Origin: Mytilisepta virgata
Lineage: Eukaryota; Mollusca; Bivalvia; Mytilida; Mytilidae
DNA: 64,000 nucleotides
NCBI GenBank assembly: GCA_028015205.1
Contig: CM051521.1
Coordinates: forward strand, 72,276,314-72,340,313
Direction of reading: 5' to 3'
The notes beneath the pieces are model-generated. The model saw only the letters and a list, made by a program, of their open reading frames with translations. It had not been told where the DNA came from and ran no database searches. The position numbers were made by a program, and so were the translations under genes. Shown here one piece after another: positions 24,407-36,400 of this stretch (the first letter of the stretch is position 1; every line of letters begins with the position of its first letter).

Positions 24407-27400
24407 CTGTAATATAATGTTATATTTCCATTAGGCCATATATAGTTTTTTTTAGGTTTTCCTTCTCCAGTACTTTACCTATTCTTTAATTTTAACTATT
24501 CGAAAAAATATCTTTATGTTGCTGTTACAGCAGATAATAAATGTAAAAAAAAATAGCTTCACTTTTGGAAGACTTTTAGTTAATGAAACGAAAACCAATT
24601 AATCTGATTACATGTGTTGCTCTTAGAAATAAAATTCTATAATGGGTTATACCTAGTTGACATTCAATGCTAATTTTCAGCAAGCTAGTCAAATCTCATT
24701 CTGTTGAAAATATGTAGTCACAGTTAGAATTGTAAGTGTTCCAGTTCCTTGTAAGTACTACTGACCATTATCCTGTCCACCCTGAGGTTGTGATTTATTT
24801 GAACTTTTGTTGTAACAGACAAAGACCGCCAATTTTCGGGCTCTTCTGTTGGTTTTTTTTTTTTTTTTTTTTGGGGGGGGGGTATTTCCCAATTAGAAAA
24901 ATAACAGTCCACAGTCCAAATACATTTTCTTATGTCAGATGAATTGGGTGGTACCATCTCCTTGGGAAAGGGAAATTAAATTACAAAAGAATTCTGGACC
25001 ATACAGATAGAAACAAAATTTTTCTTTTTTAAAACATGTCTCAAACATGTGATACAATCTTGTTAATTCTGTCCCCCCATTAGATTATATATATATATAT
25101 ATAAAGTTGTCATAAAAATTCTCAAAACGTATTTTCATCAGTTGAGTAATATTTATATATATTGTTTATTCTCATCTTGGTTGGCATCTGGGTTATGGAT
25201 ACAATTCAAACTACCTAAGGACTATTACTATCAAGTTTGGTTTTGACATGAACAAATTCTAGAAAAAAACAGTTATTGAATAAAACCCAGTATATTGATT
25301 TTTGCATGTAAAATGGGGAGGGAAATGTATCAATTAATGTTAAATGTCTTAAAAAGGAACTAATTTTTTTTCAAGGACCAACAATGAAGATATTGAATAA
25401 TATTTTATTAATTTTATGTTTGGCTTATCATTAAGTAGTATTAATATTAATTTAAATCTTTTATAAGTGATAATGATCTCAATATATGTGAAATATGTGA
25501 ATATGGGGTGTATGATATGTATAAATTAAATAATAGCGTAAAAGAATCATTATAATCTCCACATGAGATTTACATGTACATGTACATAGAAGTTATCATC
25601 TGTTTGGATACCTTAGAAAGGTAGACCTTTCACATGTATGTATTTTTATCTTTTCAATATATATGACACATTTTGATCTTTTCGATATTTGTCTGTTTTT
25701 GTTTGCGTATTATTTCTTTTACGCTATTATTGTGTTGTCTTTGGTGATAATTCATTTATTTTGGATCTCAAACCAATAAAGAATTTGAATTTGTTTGAAA
25801 AATTTCATATTGTATCCAATTTATAAAGAGTAATATAAATAGAAAAAAAATATTAACAGCATGAAAAAGGCTAGTAAATTTTGAAACAACATTTTTGATG
25901 AAAATTTTAAACTCCTGATCATCGTTGGGTAGTTTGTCAAACGTATGATGAGTCTAAATCCTCAATTTTCTTTAAGACTTACCGTATTCAATGATGTCCT
26001 GGTAGTATGTGTTGTCTTTGAAGTTGCATTGTTTGGTGACACATTGATTTGGAGAGTTGTCTTCCCACTGCGATCCAACTCCACGGAAGACATCATTCTC
26101 ATCTTTACATCCTGTTGGTATAGAGATTTACATATTTTAGGGTGAATTTACACTCTTCCATTCGTTTTCATTTTAAGCAAAATCCTTTCTATGACTTACT
26201 TATTCTTTCTAATATCTCAGAAGTCCTCAGTTAGACCCCAATATGAGAAACAGCAATATTATTAATCCTTGTTCACAAAAATGTGTCTTATTTTGGGATT
26301 TTATTTATACTCATCAAATTCCTTTGCAGTTTGTTTGCTGGTTTCAGAAGGAACTTTAAACCTGATCATTTATCTGTTTCAATTATCTAAATTTCTAATA
26401 ATCTGTATTTTATATTCTTGTATCGAAAGTTTTTATACTGTCATAAGTTGATAGTGAACATTATAATATACGTTCATATCAGTAGATTTGGAAATTTAAA
26501 CAACCATAACTTCTGACGCAAAGCCGAAGGATATACAAGATACTGAAATGTGTTAAAATCTCCATATCTATGGATATGAACATCAATAACAGATTTATCG
26601 AAAGCCTTAGTATAAAAAGATAGAATTTTACGCTATATAGGAGAAATTGAAGGAATGTAAAAGTCTGTTTTTGTTTTTTAGGCATGTGGGATTAGCCAAT
26701 CATAATTCAAGAAATTTACCGAGACAGAAATAATAAATGTTATCCTTCATTTTATATTCTGTTTTTTTTTTGTCTTCTGTTATTTCAAATTAAATTTACT
26801 ATTTAAAGGCCCAGGTTGATTTTCAAGAGATTTAAAACATTACATATTTGTTGTTTCCAAGTTGTACCACTCTCTCCCCTCTGAACATGGGCTGCTAAGT
26901 ACAAAAACAACATATTTTAGTGATGCATAAATGATGTTCTCTTTCTGTTGTGAGTGGGCACAATATTTCTACGCTTGAGATAGTGTTGGCAAATATAATA
27001 CTGATAGTATAAAATATAATTATAGATAAAAACATGGTCTTTTTCAAATTTCCCTTGTTGTCAGCCCGAGACCTTGATATCAGCCACAAGGGCTTTTGCC
27101 CAAGGGACGATATTAGGCGAGGGCTGATAACACAGGCAATATGAAAAAGACCATGTATTAATCTATTTATCACATATTCGGCCACTACCAACAAATAATT
27201 TTACTGTTGAATTAGATTTTCCAGTCTTCAAGCACGTTTGTCAGGTATTTGACATCCCTGAATACAAGGTTCACATTCACAATGCTACAGCTATTAAACA
27301 GTGTTATTTCTTTCACCTAGATCTATAAATAGATTTCATAAGCCCCTATTTGAAACTGCTTAGAACATTTATGAATGGTTAATTCACCAAAAATAATGAT

Positions 27401-30400
27401 CAGACTATTATTTACAGCTGAGCGGAAGTGACATCGGTGAGGCTCACGAGAGGGCAGATAACATGTTATCTTCCCTCGTTTGATGTTATTGCCCCAGGGG
27501 CAAATAACAATCATCAAATTATGTTTTTATGACATATGCGTTTCTGATATTGCTATGAATGTTACTTACAACATTATGTCAGGAATCAACTTCCAACCCA
27601 CCAAATTTGCAAATTCAGAAGATTTTGGATATTGCATAAGACAATTTCTTCTACTAAGAAATTAGTTTTAATCAATAGGCCATGCAGTGTTGAAATAAAA
27701 TAATAGGAAAAAATAATTACAATTATTGAATACAATGTAATCAGATAATGAAACTATTATGAAACAGTAGCTGTACTCTCCTTACCCCGCTCTGCAGAAA
27801 TTGTGGGTACACCCTTTACAAGTGAACATGTGTACTGTATAGGATCAACTGAATCTGTCCACATATCCCCTATATTGTAACATTTCCCATCAAGTTGACA
27901 CTCTAGAAAAATAAATATACATAATAAGAATAATATTCCATTTCTTACACATGTGTAATTTTTTGTGCTTTATTTACGTGGAAGTCTGCAGTGCATCGTT
28001 GTTCAGGATATATCTATTTTGGAGCCTCATAAAAATAAGACATAAATTTTCAACAAACAATGAAAATAAGTCAAATTTACAATAAAGAAAAGAATATTGC
28101 TTCAATTTAGCCTTCTTAATATCAAACTAGAAATACTGTGAGCAAGCTCACTAATTGATACCCCCGCACCCCCTATCACAAGGAATGGCAAAGTCAATGT
28201 TTTGCTATGGAAAACCCAAAAAGTTGGTCAGATCAAAATCTAAAACAGGAGGTGCACTATGGCATCATGTGATAAAGATTCTCTGAAAGTCTCATGGAAT
28301 TCCCTTTAGTGGTTTAGGAGGAGTTGCGGATGGCATACTGGTACCCCCTATCACAAGGAATGGCAAGGTCCATGTTTTGGTATGGAAAACCCCAAATGTT
28401 GGTCAGATCAAAATCTAAAACAGGAGGTGCACTATAGCATCATGTAAAAAAAAGATTCTCTTAAAGTTTCATCAACTTCCATTCAGTGGTTTAGGAGGAG
28501 TTGCGGATGGCATACTGGAACCTCCTATCACAACGAATGGCAAAGTCCATGTGTTGGTATGGGAAACCCCAAATGTTGGTCAGATCAAAATCTAAAATAG
28601 GAGGTGCACTACAGCATCATGTAATAAAGATCCTCTGAAAGTTTCATGAAATTCCATTCAGTGGTTTAGGAGGAGTTGCGGATGGGATCATGGTACCCCT
28701 ATCACAATGAATGTCAAAGTCCATGTTTTGTTATGGGTAACCCCAAATATTCATCAGATCAAAATCTAAAATAGGAGGTGCACTATGGCATCATGTAATA
28801 AAGATCCTCTGAAAGTTTCATCAAATTCCATTCAGTGGTTTAGGAGGAGTTGCGGATGGCATAAAGAATGGACAAAGCATCTAGGAGTTACTCCATACCG
28901 AGAAGCTGAGTCGTTAACCAATCTCCCAAACTTCACTTGAGGAGGGTAAAATAAGCTTAATTATGGTAAATTAGAAATGGGAACTACAAAAATATCAACC
29001 ACACATCAGTCAACAAACATCAGAAGCCTGTGTCGCTCACTTTTATTGCATATATATATGCCATTCAATTTTCATAAAAAAAAATTGGAACAATATCGTT
29101 GAATGGTTATTGCTGATTTTTTCACTAGTAATGGACCATTTCACCGAAGTTAAGTATTAATTATGTAAACAGTTTCTGGGGATTAGTAATTTTTTTTTAC
29201 GATTAGTAATTGTACTCATATTTGTCCAAGGTCCAGATCCTTGATATAAAACTGAAATGGAACCATCCAAAGACCATTCCAACAAATTTGGTCTCAACTA
29301 CATGTACCTCATTAGTCTCACAGTATAAAATATTAAATTATTTTTTTGCTGATTTTTCTGATTTAAGTAACAGGAGCCCTATTGATCTGAAGACCATACT
29401 AGTTTCAAAGGAGAAGATTGTGAAATTTATTTTGCTATTTTTCTAATTTTAGTAATGGCAGCCATATCAGTTGGAGTTGCAGACCTCAGGAGACCACCTA
29501 AGGACCATTCCATCAAAGTTTGGTTTCAATTGCCCGGATATGTCAAAGGAAAAGATTTTTAAATATTGCTTTGCTGATTTTTTATCTTTAGTAAAGATGG
29601 CCATACTGGTTGGAGGTGTGGATGTTCAAACACAATTTCAACTAGAGGCTCCCAGGAGCCTGTATCGCTCACCTTGACTATGTCCACCTTTACTGGCAGC
29701 CTGGAACTTTGCTGTCAAGTTCCAACTGGCTCACTAGTTTCAAAGAGGAAGATCTTTCAGTGATGTTTCCAAGTAGGTGTCCTATACTAAACTATTTTCT
29801 GCTCTGGTGGCGATCTTGGATGATGGGTGTGGTCATCGGATATAATTGAAAAAGGACCAGCAATTTTATTAGACAAGGAGATCTTTAAGTAAATTTCCCA
29901 TAGGGTATTATGTTTAACAATGTTCGGCTCTGGTGGCCATCTTGGATGGTGGGTAGGGTCATCAGATATATTTCTGAAAGAGGACCACCAAAGGACCATT
30001 TTTGCTAAGTTTTGTTCCAATTGGTTAAGTTGTTTCAGATAAAAACATCTTTAAGTATATTTCCCATAGGGTCCTACAGTATATTAGAATATGTTCGGCT
30101 CTGGTGGCCATATAGTATGACGGGTGGGGTTATCGAATATAATTCTGAAAGAGGACCACCTAAGGACCATTGCTGACAAATTTTGTTCCAATTGACCCAG
30201 TGGTTTCAGACTAGAAGATCTTTAAGTAAATTTCCCATAGCGTCCTATGTTAAACTAAGTTCGGCTCTGGCAGCCATCTTGGATGACTGGCGACGGACCC
30301 CAAGTGATGACAACATGGCCCATTGGGTGAGCTAATAATACATTTAAAAAGGGTAACACAATTAGTAAAATCTCATAAAGTTTTTATTTTTAGTAACAAT

Positions 30401-33400
30401 AGCTATAATGGTCCAAGGTCCAGGACACAATTATGAAAGAGGACAACCAAATGACTATTCCATCTAAGTTTGGTTTCAATTGCCCCATTAGTTTAGAGAA
30501 GAAGATTATTATTATTTGGCATACTTTTTTCCAGTTTTAGTAACATTGGCCTTATTGGTCCATTAGACAGATTTCAGAACGATTTTGAAAGCAGACGAAA
30601 AAGGACCATTCCTTTATTTGAGTTCATGTTTACATGTTTGTTTAGTTCGGGTTTTACGCCTTTTTCAGCACATTTTGGCCATTTTGTGGCGGCCAGTTTT
30701 TATTGGTGGAGGAAGCCGGAGTACCCGGAGAAAACCACTGACCTTCGGTAGGAAAATTGGCAATCCTTGTCAATTAAGATCGGAGTCGAACACACCTCGC
30801 CACAGGTGAGATTCGAACTCACAACCTCAGCGTTGACAGACTAGTGATCATTAGTAGTCACGACGAACTACCTAGACCACTCGGCCACCGAGGCCCCCTG
30901 TTTACATTGTACATTTAAAGTCCCTGCTTCAAAGATAACTGAGATGTTACATATCAAGTAACTTACTTTCGGATATTTTGATAAACTCAGCTGAGTCCAT
31001 TGTTTTAATACATTCATACAGAATACAATCATATTCCATTTTGTCTCCTACGTTATATTCTTTGCCATCAGCTGTTTTACATATTCGTTCTGAAAAAAAA
31101 GTTAGAAATTATAACAGGGAATTTTTCATGTCAGAACAATTTATAACCATTAAGTCCTACTAGTAACATGAGAGCCAACATACATGTGATTAGGGGGAGT
31201 GAGGATCTCCTTTTTGTTCTAAAACACTTAGCAGTAGAGAGAAGATTTCAAAATATGTTTGTTTATATCTTTTTCAGTAATGGCAGCCATATTGGCCCAA
31301 GGGCTGGATCCTCTGACCAAGACTGTGAAAAAGGACCATGTAAGAAGCATTCCATCAAATTTTTGTCTCAATTTTCCCAGATGTTTCAGAAGATAAGATT
31401 TTTAAAATATTATTTTGCTAATTTTTCTTTTTTTAATAATAGCGGGCATTTAGGTCCACTTTCCAGATCCCTGGACAGACTTTTAAAAGATGGCCACCTA
31501 AGGACCATTTCATCAACTTTAAGTCTCAAATGCCATAGTATTTTCAGGGAGAAGATTTTTTTAATAATTTTGGCCAATTTTTCTACTTTTAGTAACAGGG
31601 GCCATATTTGTAAGAGGTTTGGACCCCAAAAAACAAACCACCCAAGGATTCCACCAATGTTTGGGCCAGGTGAGCTAAAAGTTGTTATTTTATATGCTTC
31701 ATCAATGATTTTTACTGTTTTTTGAATTCTGTAATTTTATGTAATGTGTATCTGCTCTTTTATCATTATGTTTATTTACAGTAATAAAGGTTATTTTGAA
31801 GGAATTTATCAATGTGTAAACTCAGGCAATTCGCTCACAAACTACAGTCCAAAGGACTTTATGCAAAGTTTGTGATAAGCCCGAGTTTACACACTGATAA
31901 ATTCTGTAAAAATAACCTTTATTACTTAATTCCAAAGTAATGCAGAAATATGACGTTTTCCATTTGAAATTAATATTTTCCTCATGCACTATATTGCATG
32001 CGTACATATTCATGCGCATGATGTCATGAAAGGAATTTATCAAGTTATAAACTTTTTACTGGAAGTTGCTGTTAGCAAATGAAATTACGGCATTTGATGT
32101 TTTGAAAACAATATTGGAATTATCGTTATGTATATGCTTAGGAATTAATTGGCAGATTGTAACCGATGTTGGCAGGAATGACATATGGAAGGATGCATGC
32201 AACTGATTCAACTTTTTTAGGTCAAAGGCCAAACATCCAATGAAATTTTGCGTTCTTTAACAGCCTTGTGGATATGTTCATAGCTTACATTTTCAAATGT
32301 GCTAATAGAAACCAGGTGATCTATACAGGCTCAGGTTAGCCTCTGGTTCTATTTTAGTAACAACATCCATGTTGATTGGTGGACACTGAACACAATTTTT
32401 GAAGGGACCCAATTACCATTCCACCAAAGTTTGGCACTAATTGAACAAGTGTATGTGGTTTCTGATGAAAACATCTTTAAATTTTACGTTGACGGCCCAG
32501 GTGAGCTAAAACTTACGTCATAACACGAGCTTTGATTGCATTGTATTTTTTTTTTCAAATATGGCAGTCAATATGGAAAGTTTATTTGAAACCTAAAACT
32601 GCAAAATTTCCTTAAAATTCAAATTTTAGGGGCAATAACCCAACAAAGGCTTGACCGATTCGTCTGAAAATTTCATGGCATGTAGATATTGACCTGATGA
32701 ACATTTTACCCCCCATGTCAGTTTTGCTCTAAATGCTTTAGTTTTTAAGACAAAAACTGCAGTTTATCCGTATGTTCTATTTTTAGACATGTCGGCCATG
32801 TTGGTTGGCAGGCGGGGTCATCGGACACATGTATTAAACTAGATACCCTAATGATTCTTGTGGTCAAGTTGGTTCCATTTGGCCCAGTAGTTTCAGAGAA
32901 GAAGATTTTACTAAAAGTTAGCAGAGGACGATGGATGAGAATAGCTCACTTGACACTTTGGGTCAGGTGAGCTAAAAACGCCTTCATCTAATTCAGATAA
33001 CAAATATTCCACTATAAGTGTCACTGTATGCGTATACCTTGTGACACCAGTTCTAAGTCACCACTTTCTCCACAAGTATAAATCTGCGTCTCTAGGCCAT
33101 CCATGTATTCGTATGTCTCACCAAGCTGTATACAGTAACCACTAGGTGTCATACATTCTGTAAATATCAAAGTACTCTGTTATGTAAACTTCAAAATACA
33201 CCATCTGCTTATTAAAACTTAAGAAATAAGTTGTGGTCAATCACTTGGTAATATTTATCAGATTATACATCTCATATGATTGATATTAGATCACATCGAT
33301 CAGTCTGGCTTCTGTTTTTCACATCTGTTGATATTTGTATACATATTTAGCAGTATTTGACAATTGACGAATTTTGATACAAGATCAGCCTAGTGATTTC

Positions 33401-36400
33401 AATTAAGTTTTATCATGTGGATGTACAGCCTTTATACAGGTAATTGGAATTATCCTCTTAAGCCCTTTTGTAATACTGGTACATTATATTTATAATTTCT
33501 TGATTAAAAGAAATAAGGAGAGTCTAAAATAAAATATAGAAAGCTCGTCATTTTCCATTATGAAATGCGATATAAATTAAGCTACATATATCTTTGGTAT
33601 ACATAAATCTATATTCATTTATTCCATTAAATTTTTTTATCATTTTTCATAAATGACTATTTAAAATCAATCCAATTTAATTAGTTGAAAATTTTATCGA
33701 TGTACTGCATTTAAATTTATCTACCCAAATGAAAAATGGATAAACACCTCCTACCGATCTAACCACAGCAAGGTGTCTGCTAATCTTTTTGTCCAAGTGG
33801 ACAACTTATTAAATAAATTATAATTTTAATTCCAAAGGCATCCATATGTAATATATAATGGATTGTTACAACAAATAGATATAATGTAAATGACACTTCC
33901 ATTACATCAACATCTTTTAGTTTTTTAAGGAATGATGTTTATCAACAAAAACATATTAATTTAAAAACAACATGGGTCAAAAGTAAAAATATTATTAATT
34001 ATCTGTATACATGTATTTTTCAGCATTTCGAAGTAAATAAATTTTCTTTATTCGTTTATTTATAATAAAAAATTATTAAATTATTTGAGTAATCTAAACT
34101 CCCCAAAATGTTGGAACAGATTGCCTCAAGTAAATGTGTCAGTTAGATTGTGTTCAGTACAACAACAAAACATACGTTGTAACAGTAAAAATTGCCTGAT
34201 GTGAACAAAATACATCTGTTACAATTTGAAAAAGGATGTCAAAAACAGATTTCTACTGCTATAAGCACAGGAGAGGGTTGTATCAGAGAAAATGTGTTTG
34301 TATCAATGCAAAATAATTATGTTGTTGCAGTAATAATTTGTTTAACACATTTTCACCCATTTGTAGCTCTTTTCGGCATTCATATTTTGTCCCTAAATAT
34401 GAATGGAAACAGTTTTGTTAGATTTATGTCGAAGATGTTACCAGTTTATCAGAGTATTCAAGAACACAAATGTATCTGTAGCGAGTACTCAATTATTAAA
34501 TTTCAAAAGTTTTGCCAACCCTATTTGAAAGTAATTATTCTTTGACATTTCTGGATATGAACTTCTCTTCATTTTTTCTATAAATTTTAAAAACTCTTAT
34601 TTATTAAATCCAATAATGATAAGCTTCACTCTGGCATTAAATAATTCAATGCATTGTGGGTAAATCACTGGGATAATATATTGGTGAGTACGGTATAAAA
34701 CCACTGACATGACATGATCCATTACTTACTGTTTGCTATGGTCTTTGTAAAGCCACCTGGGAGACAAAGTGTAGTCATACAGCCATGTGTAAATTCATCT
34801 CCTACTCTGTGACAGTTGTGGAAACAATCATAACACCCTGTAATATATATAAGGACATTAATTTCTTCAAACAAACCACATCTGATGGTTGTAATGCAAT
34901 GAGAGTTTGAAATTTAATTTCGGATTTATGTAAGCAAAAATAGCTTTTTGTCCTTGATTCTGATACTAGTATATAGACTGTTAATGTATCATTCACCTGG
35001 ACTTCAGATGAAGACTCAGAATAATTGTTTGACTGTGTTAAGAATTTATTACCAAGTTGGATTACAATGTTCAGTGGTTTAACAAGAAGATCTTTCAGTG
35101 AATTTTCTCATATGGTCCTATACTGAACCTGTTGTTTAATATAATCCAAAAGGACCTCCTTAAGACAATTGGTGCCAACTTTTACCAAATCGCTTAAGCC
35201 ATAGTTGTTTTTTCTCTGTTTTGTGTTAGTGTGCGGGTAGGTTTTTTGCCTCATATGGTCAAAAACAAACACAGACATATTTTTCAATCGGTAAAAAAAA
35301 ATGCAGAAATTTGTCTCATTCTGAACCGTGGTTTAGTGTTTTAGCTCCTTAAGTCAATGGTGCACTTTAAAAAGGGTTCCTGATCGTTATTATTTTCAAG
35401 CATTAAAAACGATGGTTTTTAATTTTACGAAGTAACCCTGACCATGAATATTTTTTCAGTGCATAGTTGATCTTTTTTTAATAGTTTAAACAATAAGGTT
35501 TTTATTAATTTATTTTATTCATGTAGTACTATACTTTAGTGAAAATTAATTTCAGTCTATAATTTTTTCCAGTTTTTACTTAAAAATGCAATTTGTTTAT
35601 CATTTTATTTTGTCCATTTGGTTGTTTTATTGTAATTTTTCGATATTTTCATGTTTTTTCATGTTAATGTTTGTGAAGAAAATTAAAACTCTATATATTT
35701 ATTTAAAGCAAATAATGCAACAATGGACAAAGGGTAAGATGTAAATGGCCCCAGCTGAGATAAAATATCACAAATTACTTTCCATTTGAATCTCTTGTTC
35801 TTTCTGGTGTCACAGAAAAATGTTCAATTGCAGTTTTACTCTCATGAAATCTTTATGAGGAGTAAATGCCTTGTGTGTTTTTTTCCTGGCTGGCTGCCAG
35901 GTTTTTACAGTCTCAGTTGACGCAAAACAAAGAAAATAACAGACACAGCCTAAATGATTTCACACAAAAAGACCTTTAAGTAAATTTTTCATAAGGTTCT
36001 AAATGTTAAACTAAGTTGGCTTGTGGTGGCCGTCTAGGATGGCAATCTGGGTCTGACACAGTTCTGAAAGAAAAAAACCTAAGGATCATTGATGCAAAGA
36101 TTTTTTCTGTTTTCTGATTGGTTCTGTACTTTCAGACAAGAAAAAATGACTTATCTTAAGGGTTCTATCTTAAACTATGTTTGCTTGTAACAGCTATTCT
36201 AGATGGTGGTTGTGGTCATCGAGAAATAGTTCTGAAAGAGGACCACCTAAGGACATGGTTGAAATTGGTTCAGTTGTTTCAGAGAAGATTTTAATATAAA
36301 GGTTTACAGATGAAAGTACAGAAGGTGACAAAAACCGGAAATTGGGAAGAATCCAATATTTTTTTAATATTTCATATAGGAATATCTAGAGACTAAAATG

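Noticed and set aside
28166..28870. CRISPR-like regular repeats
   Set aside because: The units are about 175 bp and contiguous without unique spacers, in an animal intron; this is a tandem repeat.
31168..31725. 185-residue plus-strand open frame
   Set aside because: It runs through three repeated phrases of the GAGGCTC family and has no protein-like motif or splice logic.
34192..34545. 117-residue plus-strand open frame in the intron between exons 16 and 17
   Set aside because: AT-rich codon use, no motif, no splice sites or conservation argument; treated as chance.
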